Notes: generated by a model from the letters alone, not told the origin. Positions 52,248-61,174 are shown, counted from the first letter of the stretch. The stretch: 64,000 nt of DNA from JAYKJB01 sp035284745 [NCBI: Candidatus Sericytochromatia bacterium] (GCA_035284745.1 JAYKIL010000008.1:343863-407862); one strand, 5' to 3'. Translations and numbers: made by a program.

Positions 52248-52467
52248 TGTGGCGATCGGCCGCGCTCGCAGCGGCACCGATGGCCGTATTTCAATTCTAG
52301 CCGATCACCCCCTCCCGGCGCGAGCCCGAACCCCGGGTGGGGAGCATGAATACAGGCTCGGGGCCGCTGGCGCGTCAAACCCAACGTCGTTGCCGCTGCA
52401 GCGGTCGACGCCAGGCGAGCCATTGGGCATAATGCCTGCAGGTGCCCTTGCTGTTGGAGATGTAGCC

Positions 52468-53910
52468 TTGTCCAATTACACAAACCCCGCCTGGTGTGAC
52501 GCGATGACCGTCCGGTTGGAGTTCAACTACATGTTGGACCGGCTGATCGGGCCGGAGCGTGGCTTGTCTCTGGACGCCGTGAAGGCCATGGCCGAGCCGC
52601 TGGCGCGCGTCCACGAACGCATCGTGGCCCGCGACGGGGCTGGGTCCGACTTTTTGGGTTTCTTGGACCTGCCCGAGCAAGATCCGGCCGCCCTCGACCG
52701 CATCCAAGCCACGGCCGATCGCCTCGCAGCCGCAGGCGACATCCACGTGGTGCTGGGCATCGGCGGCTCGTACCTCGGCGGCCGAGCGATTCTGGAAAGT
52801 CTCTTCTCCCCGTTTCGCAACGAAATGTCTCGCGCCGAGCGCCAAGACCGGCCGCGCATCTACTTTGAAGGCAACAACCTCGATGCTGACAGCATGCAGG
52901 CTTTGCTCGATCGCCTGCCAACCTCGCCCGGAGACGCCGCGGGGGATGCCACGCTCAACGTCATCTCCAAAAGCGGCGGCACCATTGAAACGGCGATCGC
53001 CTTCCGCGTGTTCCGCCAGTGGGCGGAGCGCGTCTACGGCAAGGAAGAAGCCGCCCGGCGTATCGTGGCCACAACGGATGAGGCCAAGGGCAGCCTGAAA
53101 AAGCTGGCGGACCAAGAAGGCTACGAACAGTTCGTTATCCCCGACAACGTGGGCGGCCGCTTTTCGGTGCTGACGCCGGTGGGGCTTTTGCCTGCTGCCA
53201 TTGCGGGCGTCGACATCAAAGCCCTGGTGGCGGGGGCCCGCGCCATGGCCGCGCGCTGCCGCGAAGTCGACATGTTCAAGAACCCGGCCTATATGTACGC
53301 CGCCTTGATGGATCTCAGCTACCGCGCGGGTCGCAACGTGTCGATCATGGCCGCCTGGACCAAGCGCTTGGAATTCTTCGGTTACTGGTATGACCAGTTA
53401 GGCGCCGAGAGTCTGGGCAAGGCAGGCGGCGGGCGCATTCCCTTTACCTCCGTGAACAGCCGCGACTTACACGCCCGCGGGCAGCAGGTACAAGAAGGCC
53501 CGTTCAACACCGTGGTGACCAACCTCGTGGTGGGGCGCAGCGCACGCCCCTTGATGGTGGAGTCCGATACCCAGGATCTTGATGGACTGAACTACCTGGA
53601 GGGCTGGGATCTTGACAAGATGCAACGGGGCGCGATGGATGGCACGCGCTTTGCCTACGCCAAGGACGGGCGGCCCAGCTTGAACCTGGAGATTCCGGAA
53701 ATCAACGCCTACACGCTCGGGCAGCTGTTTTATTTATTTGAGGTGGCCACATTGGCGGAAGGCTACTTGCAAAACATCAACCCGCTGGATCAGCCGGGGG
53801 TGGAGGCCTACAAGAAATTCATGTTCGGCAACCTGGGGCGTCCCGATATGGCGGCCTACAAGGCCGAATTCGACGCACGCCCGCAAGGCTTGCCAGAGCT
53901 GGTGATTTAG
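52468..53910 (+). CDS. pgi: Glucose-6-phosphate isomerase
   Basis: 480 residues, the short bacterial form. It interconverts glucose-6-phosphate and fructose-6-phosphate. SIS-domain motifs: VVLGIGGSYLGGRA (about residues 90-103), NVISKSGGTIETAIAF (about 160-175, phosphate loop), IVATTDEAKGSLKKLA, and the active-site Glu in DQLGAESLGKAG (about 308-319); the C-terminal segment YEGPFNT-like QEGPFNTVVTNLVVG and KFMFGNLG is typical. TTG 52468 is chosen because GGAG (52456-52459) lies 8 nt upstream; ATG 52504 is possible. A CATAAT -10-like box lies at 52428-52433. Codons are unusually GC-ended. Confidence 0.95.
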   Translation: MSNYTNPAWCDAMTVRLEFNYMLDRLIGPERGLSLDAVKAMAEPLARVHERIVARDGAGSDFLGFLDLPEQDPAALDRIQATADRLAAAGDIHVVLGIGGSYLGGRAILESLFSPFRNEMSRAERQDRPRIYFEGNNLDADSMQALLDRLPTSPGDAAGDATLNVISKSGGTIETAIAFRVFRQWAERVYGKEEAARRIVATTDEAKGSLKKLADQEGYEQFVIPDNVGGRFSVLTPVGLLPAAIAGVDIKALVAGARAMAARCREVDMFKNPAYMYAALMDLSYRAGRNVSIMAAWTKRLEFFGYWYDQLGAESLGKAGGGRIPFTSVNSRDLHARGQQVQEGPFNTVVTNLVVGRSARPLMVESDTQDLDGLNYLEGWDLDKMQRGAMDGTRFAYAKDGRPSLNLEIPEINAYTLGQLFYLFEVATLAEGYLQNINPLDQPGVEAYKKFMFGNLGRPDMAAYKAEFDARPQGLPELVI

Positions 53911-54177
53911 CGCCGCCATCAAGCGTTTTGAACGGTCACTGGAAACAGCAGGCAAGCGCTTGCTGCTGACGCTGCAAAGTCTGCTGGCGCAATACGTGCC
54001 CCACGCAAAGCTCTGGGTCTAGGGCGCCGGGCCAAATCGAAAAACAACGACACATCTTTATCCTTTCTTAATGTTGAAAGCATCACGAAGCCCTCTGCCG
54101 TGCTCCACGGCCAGAAGAATTGGGGCTACGATCAAAGCGTGCCCCCGAGGTCGGGCGAGAGTTCAATGGAGAGGGCG
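53911..54177 (+). other. Intergenic region with a start-less open frame
   Basis: 267 nt. Right after pgi, a frame from 53906 to 54022 (38 codons before TAG) is open and reads as a plausible helical peptide (IKRFERSLETAGKRLL, VPHAKLWV) but has no ATG and no ribosome binding site; it may be a gene remnant. From 54030 to 54090 the sequence is AT-rich (ATCTTTATCCTTTCTTAATG) and probably carries the promoter of the next gene, without a clear -35/-10 pair. Confidence 0.3.
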
Positions 54178-54612
54178 ATGTCTCGGATAATTTTTGTCAT
54201 GTGCTTCATGGCAGCAGCGAGCCTCACGGGTGCCTGCGGCCGTGCGCCGCAGCCGGTGTCGACCGCACTGAGAACCCCGGCCGGGATGCAATCAATGGCC
54301 CAGCCCGCGGGCGAACCCGCTCTGGTGGGCATTGCGTTCGACGGGCAGATGGCTGAGACCTTTGCCGGGGAATCCATGCGCCCGATGACCTTTGAGCCTG
54401 TCACCTCAGGGGTGCCCGCAGAAAAGCTCAGCTACCGCTGGAACTCGGAGTCCACGTTTTTAGGCTACCCCAACCAGCGGCTGTTTCATTTCTTGCCCGC
54501 CTCCGCAGGCACCTACCACATCGTGTGTCGTGCTTTCACCCGGGACGGACAGTTGATCGGGATGCGCGAAGCCACCGTGTGGGTGAGAAAGGCGCCGCGG
54601 CCTCCGCTCTAG
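54178..54612 (+). CDS. Small lipoprotein of unknown function
   Basis: 144 residues. Signal peptide with lipobox (SLTGAC, Cys about 19), a short Thr/Pro/Ala-rich linker, and a single beta-sandwich-like domain: VGIAFDGQMAETFAG, LSYRWNSESTFLGYP, then GTYHIVCRAFTRDGQLIGM and a final TVWVRK strand. The fold resembles PKD/Ig-type domains, in which a W-N-S and a G-T-Y-x-V-x-C pattern are usual. ATG 54178 follows GGAG within GGAGAGGGCG; ATG 54166 is an alternative. Not part of an obvious operon; the next gene is convergent. Confidence 0.78.
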   Translation: MSRIIFVMCFMAAASLTGACGRAPQPVSTALRTPAGMQSMAQPAGEPALVGIAFDGQMAETFAGESMRPMTFEPVTSGVPAEKLSYRWNSESTFLGYPNQRLFHFLPASAGTYHIVCRAFTRDGQLIGMREATVWVRKAPRPPL

Positions 54613-54673
54613 CCCGCCCTCGAAGCACGACAGTGCGGCCCACAGATGTGCAAAATTGCGGAAAGCGCCACCC

Positions 54674-55816
54674 TCAAATGGGGGCGGAAAAACGCCGAGC
54701 GTAACCCGTCAGCTCCACGTAGCCACGGCCTTTCACGGGGCGCCCTGCGCGCCTGCCCGACACCTCGACGCTGCCTTCCCAGTAGGTTTCCCGGCTGGAG
54801 CCCGGGGTTCTTAATTCTTGGGCCTTGAAGCTAGGCTTCACCGTCAATTCCAGGCCTTGTCCGGGCACGCGCACTTGCCAGCCACTGGGGTAGTTCGCCC
54901 CCGAGGTCGGGCTTTTCCAGCGGCCCTGGGGTACGATTCCAAACGCTGACAGCTCCAGGTGGCGCGCGGGGCCCTGAGCAGGCACCCATGTGCCACTGGA
55001 CTGCGCCACGGGTGTCCCGTCCAGCCGGCGCAACTGATACAGCATCAGTTCGCTGTCGTCTTCCAGTTGCAGGCTGAACCAGTCCCAGCCCGCTTCATCC
55101 TTGCCAAGCTGGTTCGAGCCAAATTCATGGTCCATCCAGCTGGTGCCGGTGACCGGCAGATGCTCCGTCCCCACGCGCACGTGCCCCCGCGTGGCCATGC
55201 GCGTCAGCGAGTAATAATGCGAGGCACACGTGGGACAGTCGCTCTTGCGGCTGATGCCCTCGTGACCGTGGATCACCGGCGGCTTGAGCGCATCGACCTC
55301 CAGTTCAATGGCAAAGGCCGGATCAGCCGCGACCAGGCTGTGGCGGTGGGGCGAACGGGCCCCTTGAGGCACGGTTTGCCCAGCCCGCCAGGGGCCCAAA
55401 AACACATTCAAAAACTGAGGCGCCGCATTCGCCAGGCCCGTGCCCCCCCGCTGCAGGCGGTCGGCAAAATGAAAGCGTCGCTGGTTGATGTCGCTGAGTG
55501 CGAAATGCGCGAGATAGATCGCATCGCTCCGCCAAGCAGAAGCCCTCGCCCCCAGTGGATTTCCGGGTTCCAGCCCCACGCGGAAAAAGGTCAACTGATA
55601 CCCGAAGCGGCGGACGCCCGGCGCTTCAAGGTGGCCCGTGTAATACCACCATTCGGTGCGAAAGCCGGGGTGCGCCCCGTGGTCGCGTGGAAACACGTAC
55701 TGATAGCCGGGCAACGCGGGCACAAAGGCCGCAGGCGACTTTGCGACAGCCCCCACGGGGGCCGCTGCGAACAGGCATCCGAGGGTCGCCAAAGACAGCC
55801 AGGGGCGTTTATTCAT
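54674..55816 (-). CDS. CrtC/AttH-like lipocalin-type protein
   Basis: 380 residues. Signal peptide (about 1-25), then the CrtC-N/AttH domain: FPRDHGAHPGFRTEWWYYTGHL (partial; WWYYTG near residue 57), FGYQLTFFRVGL, AHFALSD, HYYSLTRMATRG, GTSWMDHEFGSNQL (about 215-228) and WDWFSLQLEDDSELMLY. The family contains carotenoid hydratases but also AttH proteins encoded with FtsX-type ABC exporters, as here. ATG 55816 overlaps the end of the permease gene by 8 nt. Probably a periplasmic partner that carries or modifies the exported lipid-like cargo; no carotenoid gene is nearby. Confidence 0.88.
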   Translation of the reverse strand: MNKRPWLSLATLGCLFAAAPVGAVAKSPAAFVPALPGYQYVFPRDHGAHPGFRTEWWYYTGHLEAPGVRRFGYQLTFFRVGLEPGNPLGARASAWRSDAIYLAHFALSDINQRRFHFADRLQRGGTGLANAAPQFLNVFLGPWRAGQTVPQGARSPHRHSLVAADPAFAIELEVDALKPPVIHGHEGISRKSDCPTCASHYYSLTRMATRGHVRVGTEHLPVTGTSWMDHEFGSNQLGKDEAGWDWFSLQLEDDSELMLYQLRRLDGTPVAQSSGTWVPAQGPARHLELSAFGIVPQGRWKSPTSGANYPSGWQVRVPGQGLELTVKPSFKAQELRTPGSSRETYWEGSVEVSGRRAGRPVKGRGYVELTGYARRFSAPI

Positions 55817-58412
55817 CGCGCATCGCCTCCACCAATTTGGCTCGCGCAGCGGCACGCGCAGGCAAATAACCCGCCACCACGGCGGCCAGCACGACGGCCG
55901 CGAAAGTGGCCGCAATAAACCCAAACGGCCATTGAAATTGGACACTCCAGCCAAAAGACTCGCGGTTTATTACACGGATCAGTAATTCAGCAAGGAACCA
56001 TCCCCCCAGAAGCCCCAGCGACGCGCCAGCCAAGCCTATGAGGGCGGCCTCCGTCATCACCATCGCTGCCACCTGGCGTCTCAGAAGCCCTATTTGCCTG
56101 AGAATCGCAAGTTCGCGGCCTCTTTCCAGCACCAAGGCAGCCAGCGTTCCCGCCACCCCCAACAGCGAAACGGTCATCGCGACGGCGTGGAGCGCATAAG
56201 TGATAGCAAACGTGTCATCAAAAACCCTCATGACCTGGGCACGCAACTCTTGTGAAGACAATATCACCGCCCGGCGATCGCCCAAGGCCCGCTGCAGCGC
56301 CAGCCGCAAAGACTCACGGGGCGCATCAGGTGCCGCGTGGACCGCCAAATGCGTCATGCTGGTATCCAACCAGTAACGCTGATAAGTCCCGCGATCCATC
56401 AAAACATAGCCTTGATCGGAGGCATAATCGTGATAAACCGCGGTTACCTGGAAACTCTTTGGACCGCTCGGAGTTTCAAGGGTGAGTGGGGACCCCACGT
56501 CGACCCCGTGCTTGATACTCAGAGCTTCTGAAACCAGCACCTTGTCCGCCCCGATGCACGCCTGCATCAACGCCTTCGCATTCCCGGGATCGCGCAGCAC
56601 CATCCGACCATAACGAGCCCGGACCTGCATATCGGGAGCCCCCAGTCGGATGACGAGCCCCCGATAAGGCAAAGGGCGCTCACGAAAACGCTCGACCGCG
56701 ACGACTCCCGGCAGCGCTTCGAATGTATCCGCCACGGACGGATCCAAAGTGGCGATCGCCCCGAGCCCGCTGGTGGTGCCCGACGCCGGAGGGTTCACGT
56801 AGAAGGCTCCGGGCAAAGTGGTATCGACCCACGCTGCCACGGTCGAGCGAAAGGAACCCACCATCGTGGCCACCCCAATCGTCATCGCGGCCCCCACCAT
56901 TAACGCCGCCACCGCCACGGCGTTGCGCCCCACCGCGCGCCGGAAATTCCGGGCTGCCAACTGCAAGGTGAGCCAACGGGGGAAGGTCCTGGCCACTTCA
57001 TCCGCCACCTGAGACCACGCACGAACCGTGACAGGTGCCCAAAAAGACACTCCCAAAACCACGAGGGCTGCGGCGGCATACCCTCCCCACGGGGGCCCCC
57101 CTCCCGCGGGGATGGAGGCGAACCCGAGAGCCAACAGAAGTAATCCCCCGCCCCACAGCGTCCAATACCCGGTGCGGCGACGCTGCCCCGACTCCCACGT
57201 GCCCGCGCGCATCGCCAAAGCGCTGGGGGTTGTCGTGGCCTCGTGCGCAGGCGCCCATGCGGCCACCAGGGACAAAATAAGGCCTGCGGCCAAGCCCGTC
57301 GCATACGGTGTCGGACTCCAAGCCACTTGGTTCACGCTGGTGTCCACATACAAGGCGTCCACCGTCTGCCCCACTGCTGCGACCGCGCCACGGGCCAAAA
57401 GGCTTCCCAACAGCAGCCCCAAGCCCCCCCCCAACAGGCCGACCAGCAAGGCTTCCAAGGCAAAGATTGAAAAAATCTGGCGCCGGAGGGCGCCCAGAGC
57501 CCTCAGCATTGCAATCTCACGGCGACGTTGCACCACAGAGATGCTGATCGCGTTATAGATAAGGTAAGCCCCCACCACGAGGGCCACAAACGACAGCGCC
57601 GTCAAGTTCATGCGGAAAGAGGCCAACATACGCTCTGCCGTGCGGGTCGCCTCCGCCGGCTCCAAGAGTTCAACCCCCGGCACATTCAGTTCTTTCGCGG
57701 CGGCACGCAAGCTTTCGGGTTTCACGCCGGGCCGAGCGACCAGATCGACGCGGTCCAAACGTCCCACGCGATCGGCCAATTCTTGCAAGGCTGCTACATC
57801 CATAAATGCCACCCAGGGGTCTAGCGCGGCCGTTTCTCGACCTGCCGGCAGCACCCCGGCTACGGCCAAGTCCACGGCTCGGTCTTGAACCAACAACGGT
57901 AACGAGCCGCCCAGCGTCACGCCCAATCGTTGCGACGCATCGGCAGTCAGCCAAATCCCTCGCGGCCAGCCATCACGGGGCGCCTCGGGCGGGGTCGCTG
58001 CGTCGGATGGAGGGGTCGCATAGCCGCGAAAGGCTCCCGGGGCCAAAAGATCGACCCCGATTAACCGCAAAGGCCGCGGCGCAGCCTCCGCGGTCACGGC
58101 GGGTACCTCCAGAACAGGACTTAGTTCTGCCCATTGCAACAGGGGCGCCAAGCGCGGCAAAACGTCTTCATTGAGGTCTCCACCGGGCGTCACCACTTGC
58201 CAAGCGGCGGGGCCTGCCACGGCCCGCGCGGTCTGTGAAAACGCATCCAAAGCCGTACCATTCGCAAGCTGCACAGCCACAGCGACCGCTACGCCCAATG
58301 CCACCCCCAGAACACTCAGGGCCGCGCGCAAAGGGTGCAAGGTGAAATGTCGCCAGACCAAAGCCAAGCGAAGCAAAGGGGGGCTGTTGCCGGGCAATTG
58401 CGAGTGACTCAC
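55809..58412 (-). CDS. FtsX-family ABC permease (AttF/AttG-like fused)
   Basis: 867 residues with two FtsX modules in one chain: helix 1 near 30-50, a MacB-type periplasmic domain (about 60-270), a three-helix block (about 285-390: YLIYNAISISVVQRRREIAMLRALG), then a second periplasmic domain (about 500-700) and final helices (about 735-860: LERGRELAILRQIGLLRRQVAAM, quoted in part). The doubled arrangement resembles LolC/E-like or AttFG exporters that extract lipids or lipoproteins. GTG 58412 overlaps the ATPase stop (GTGA). Cargo unknown. Confidence 0.92.
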   Translation of the reverse strand: MSHSQLPGNSPPLLRLALVWRHFTLHPLRAALSVLGVALGVAVAVAVQLANGTALDAFSQTARAVAGPAAWQVVTPGGDLNEDVLPRLAPLLQWAELSPVLEVPAVTAEAAPRPLRLIGVDLLAPGAFRGYATPPSDAATPPEAPRDGWPRGIWLTADASQRLGVTLGGSLPLLVQDRAVDLAVAGVLPAGRETAALDPWVAFMDVAALQELADRVGRLDRVDLVARPGVKPESLRAAAKELNVPGVELLEPAEATRTAERMLASFRMNLTALSFVALVVGAYLIYNAISISVVQRRREIAMLRALGALRRQIFSIFALEALLVGLLGGGLGLLLGSLLARGAVAAVGQTVDALYVDTSVNQVAWSPTPYATGLAAGLILSLVAAWAPAHEATTTPSALAMRAGTWESGQRRRTGYWTLWGGGLLLLALGFASIPAGGGPPWGGYAAAALVVLGVSFWAPVTVRAWSQVADEVARTFPRWLTLQLAARNFRRAVGRNAVAVAALMVGAAMTIGVATMVGSFRSTVAAWVDTTLPGAFYVNPPASGTTSGLGAIATLDPSVADTFEALPGVVAVERFRERPLPYRGLVIRLGAPDMQVRARYGRMVLRDPGNAKALMQACIGADKVLVSEALSIKHGVDVGSPLTLETPSGPKSFQVTAVYHDYASDQGYVLMDRGTYQRYWLDTSMTHLAVHAAPDAPRESLRLALQRALGDRRAVILSSQELRAQVMRVFDDTFAITYALHAVAMTVSLLGVAGTLAALVLERGRELAILRQIGLLRRQVAAMVMTEAALIGLAGASLGLLGGWFLAELLIRVINRESFGWSVQFQWPFGFIAATFAAVVLAAVVAGYLPARAAARAKLVEAMRDE

Positions 58413-59134
58413 ACGGAGACTCTTTCGTCGGCCTCAATGGCACCATCGCGCATCTTGACCACGCGATGACAGTGCTGCGCGGCCTCTGCGGCGTGCGTCG
58501 CCAGCAAGATGGTCTGCCCTGTGTTCGCATTAAGCGCTTGGAACGCCCTGAGAACTGCTTGCCCGCTCGCGCTGTCCAAACTGCCTGTCGGCTCGTCCGC
58601 AATCAGCAGCGCCGGCGCGTGGACGATGGCCCGGGCGATCGCCACCCGTTGCATCTGCCCGCCGCTCATCTCGTGCGGGTAACGATGCCCGAGGCTTCCA
58701 ATGCCCATCTGTTCAAGCACCGAGGCCACGGCTGTCTGGACCTCCTTCCCCGGTTTTCCAGCCAGCACCAGGGGCAAGGCCACGTTCTCCCCGGCGCTGA
58801 GCGTGGGCAACAAATTAAAAAACTGAGAGACGAAACCCACGCGATGACGTCGCAGCAGTGTCAACGCATCATCGTCCAAATCGCGGGTGTTCCGGCCTTC
58901 TATCCAGACCGCCCCCTCATCCGGCTGGTCGAGCAGGCCCGCCAAATGGAGCAGCGTGCTCTTGCCGCAACCACTTGGCCCCATCAAGGCCACCATCTCC
59001 CCCGCGGTGATCGCCAAACTCACCCCGGCCAAAGCCGCCACCGGGGTTCCATCCCCCGATTCGGTGCGGATATATTGTCGTGACACCCGCTCCAATAACA
59101 ATACGGGTGACGGATGAGCGGTAAATTCCTGCAT
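58409..59134 (-). CDS. LolD/AttE-type ABC transporter ATPase
   Basis: 241 residues. Complete ATPase: Walker A MGPSGCGKSTLL (about 44-55), Q-loop FVSQFFNLLPTLSAGEN, signature MSGGQMQRVAIARAI (about 142-156), Walker B LLIADEPTGSLDS (about 160-172) and His switch LLATHAAEA. The insert pattern between Walker A and signature is that of the MacB/LolD subgroup, which partners FtsX-type permeases. ATG 59134 has GAGGAG 8 nt upstream. First gene of the ATPase-permease-AttH operon. Confidence 0.95.
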   Translation of the reverse strand: MQEFTAHPSPVLLLERVSRQYIRTESGDGTPVAALAGVSLAITAGEMVALMGPSGCGKSTLLHLAGLLDQPDEGAVWIEGRNTRDLDDDALTLLRRHRVGFVSQFFNLLPTLSAGENVALPLVLAGKPGKEVQTAVASVLEQMGIGSLGHRYPHEMSGGQMQRVAIARAIVHAPALLIADEPTGSLDSASGQAVLRAFQALNANTGQTILLATHAAEAAQHCHRVVKMRDGAIEADERVSV

Positions 59135-59253
59135 CTGCCAGGCTCCTCGCAATCCCACCCGCCTGCGGGGCGATCATACTCCCCATTCGTGTCTTGCGGC
59201 AAGCAAACGGGCTCGCACGCCCCTTCGCAAGGCACGGACATCGCGGCGACGGC

Positions 59254-59282
59254 TTGTATCCATTGGAGGCGCTCACTATAAT
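59254..59282 (+). promoter_or_regulatory. Sigma70 promoter of the DUF561 gene
   Basis: TTGTAT (59254-59259), exact 17-nt spacer, TATAAT (59277-59282). The expected leader of about 57 nt includes AGGAG at 59328-59332 before ATG 59346. Confidence 0.7.
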
Positions 59283-59345
59283 GGCTTCGCTTTACTGCCC
59301 GCGTGCGCCAAGCGCCGCAGGTCATCACGAGGAGCCACCACAACA

Positions 59346-60098
59346 ATGAACCAACTCCAAACCCTGCACACCGCCTTGAAAAACCGCAGCCTGCTGAAAG
59401 TCATTGCGGGAATTACCAACTTTAACACCGAGCGTGTGGTGGCGATCGCGAAAGCAGCCCACGCGGGTGGAGCAGACGCAGTGGACATCGCGGCCGACCC
59501 CACCCTGGTTCAAGCAGTGAAAGCGAACGCGCCGTTGGTGGTGTTCGTGTCGTCGACGGATCCAGCGGCCTTGATCGCGTGCGCAGAGCACGCTGACGTT
59601 TTGGAGTTGGGTAACTTTGACGCCATGTACCGTGCAGGCAAAAATCCAACGGCGGCCGAAATTTTGGCGTGGGCTCGGGAGGTAAAAGACGCGGTGGGCG
59701 GCTCTCGCCCCTTCTGCGTCACCGTGTCGGGACTCCTGCCTTTGGCAGAGCAAACCCAACTGGCCCAGGACCTTGAAGCGCTGGGTGTCGACATCCTCCA
59801 AACCGAAGGCCAGGTGGGGCCGCAATCGGATGACACCTTCGCTGCGTTGTCCAGCGCCGTGTCAGCGTTGGGCAATACCGCGGAAATTCGTCGCGTCGTC
59901 AACCTGCCTTTGTTGCTGGCCGGTGGCTTCAACACGATCAGTGCTCCTTTTGCATTGGGAGCCGGCGCAGACGCATTGGGCGTGGGTCAAGCGATCACGC
60001 GTCACGAAGGCACCCACGAGATGATCGCAGAAGTTCAAGCCCTGCGCGCTGCGATGGAGTCATCCAGAGCCCAGGGGCGCGGCTTGGCAACTGTGTAA
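59346..60098 (+). CDS. DUF561-family TIM-barrel protein
   Basis: 250 residues. I recognise DUF561 from its start LLKVIAGITNFNTERVVAI, the segments GGADAVDIAADPTLV, VFVSSTDPAALI, LELGNFDAMY, FCVTVSGLLPL, DILQTEGQVGPQ and VNLPLLLAGGFNTISAPFALGAGADALGVGQAIT (quoted in pieces). It is a (beta/alpha)8 barrel related to phosphate-binding synthases; the C-terminal GAGADALGVGQAI is a standard phosphate-binding motif. Function is not established; I know the family from cyanobacteria and plastids. Complete, monocistronic, with its own promoter and terminator. AGGAG is 11 nt from ATG 59346. Confidence 0.9.
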   Translation: MNQLQTLHTALKNRSLLKVIAGITNFNTERVVAIAKAAHAGGADAVDIAADPTLVQAVKANAPLVVFVSSTDPAALIACAEHADVLELGNFDAMYRAGKNPTAAEILAWAREVKDAVGGSRPFCVTVSGLLPLAEQTQLAQDLEALGVDILQTEGQVGPQSDDTFAALSSAVSALGNTAEIRRVVNLPLLLAGGFNTISAPFALGAGADALGVGQAITRHEGTHEMIAEVQALRAAMESSRAQGRGLATV

Positions 60099-60115
60099 AG
60101 CCATCATCCCTCACA

Positions 60116-60145
60116 CGCCCCGGTCCCCCCGGGGCGTTTTTTTTT
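60116..60145 (+). terminator. Rho-independent terminator of the DUF561 gene
   Basis: Eight-bp GC stem CGCCCCGG/CCGGGGCG, five-nt loop and a run of nine T. A strong intrinsic terminator. Confidence 0.93.
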
Positions 60146-60278
60146 CAATGACGGGCCCGTCACAGAACCCGGAGCATCATACAAGGCAGACTATGACAAC
60201 AGGCTAGGAGAGGAGCCCTTTAAAAAGGGGCAAAGTTGACGATACATGAAGCGTATCTGTACCAACCGGGGTAGTAGC

Positions 60279-61127
60279 ATGTCGAGAAAACCTGGAAAGG
60301 GCCTGTTTAAGCACCGCGCAGGGCGCCTTACCGCGCTGGCTGCGGCCGCGTGGGTAACGCTCGGGGGAATCGCCTCGGCCGTGCCTGTACAGGTCAAAGT
60401 GCTCAGTCCCTTGGGGCCGGTGGGCGCAGGGGTTCCCGTGGTGCTGTTTTCCTACGACGTAGAGAAAATATTCCCGGGTGTAGAGGCCCATTTTGCTCGG
60501 TCGCGACCTGTTCCGCCGGCGCCTCGGGCGAATTTTCGCCCGCTTGTGCCCCTGCAGCCGGTCAAAAGTTTCTTCCTGGTGCAAGCCACGGAATTAGAAA
60601 AATTTCGCGATAACTTTGCCGCCGCTCACCGAGATGACAACTCGGTCATACGCGAATTAATGCCGGAATTCGACGCTGTGTACAAAAAATTTGGGGACAG
60701 CCCCAGTGACTTTACCCGCGGCTTGATCAACACCGAAGACGGGCGACAAATCTGGTGTCAACAGATAACGACCAACCTGAATACCATTATCAACAATTAC
60801 AACGCGAGAAACGGCGTGGGAGAGGCGGCGGCCCGCACTTTCAAACGCCGCTACGCCAAATGGCTCGGTAAACGTAACGAAGCCCTGCTTTATGTCGCCA
60901 ACGAGGCAGGCGGCAACCCAAACTTGAATTTTGTGGAGAGCGTGGCCGGAGAGGGTGGGGTGGCCGCTTTTGATATTCCTCCCGGGATGTGGTTTATCGC
61001 CGCTCAAAATGATGGATTCAGCTGGTATCGCCCGATGCGGGTGACGAACACCGGCGGCCGCGTCACGTTGCAGGCGACGGACGCTTCTCGCAGGCGCCTT
61101 CCCCTGGCCGAGTGGGTGGGAATGTAG
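60279..61127 (+). CDS. Secreted protein of unknown function
   Basis: 282 residues, not recognised. Signal peptide with an extended basic n-region (RKPGKGLFKHRAGRL), hydrophobic core and cleavage near IASA. The mature part starts with a beta-type segment VPVQVKVLSPLGPVGAGVPVVLF, has a helical middle (TELEKFRDNFAAAHRDDNSV; INTEDGRQIWCQQITTNLN) and ends in a domain like carboxypeptidase-regulatory repeats (GGVAAFDIPPGMWFIAAQNDGF). ATG 60279 is favoured by GGGG 7 nt upstream; ATG 60246 would add 11 residues. The leader holds a small hairpin (60216-60229) behind GGAGAGGAG. The end is convergent with the propeller gene. Confidence 0.72.
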   Translation: MSRKPGKGLFKHRAGRLTALAAAAWVTLGGIASAVPVQVKVLSPLGPVGAGVPVVLFSYDVEKIFPGVEAHFARSRPVPPAPRANFRPLVPLQPVKSFFLVQATELEKFRDNFAAAHRDDNSVIRELMPEFDAVYKKFGDSPSDFTRGLINTEDGRQIWCQQITTNLNTIINNYNARNGVGEAAARTFKRRYAKWLGKRNEALLYVANEAGGNPNLNFVESVAGEGGVAAFDIPPGMWFIAAQNDGFSWYRPMRVTNTGGRVTLQATDASRRRLPLAEWVGM

Positions 61128-61152
61128 CGAAAGCTACGCGTCTCCTCGTGCG

Positions 61153-61174
61153 CCCCGGGTGTCACCCACAGGGG
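61153..61174. terminator. Hairpin between convergent genes
   Basis: CCCC-GGGT-GTC-ACCC-ACA-GGGG imperfect hairpin in the 91-bp gap between two stop codons; without a T-tract on either strand, so weak at best. Confidence 0.25.

Noticed and set aside
54959-55918. 319-codon plus-strand open frame
   Set aside because: It lies antisense to the AttH-like gene and permease end, which have clear family motifs; composition is Arg/His/Pro-rich as expected for an antisense shadow in GC-rich DNA.
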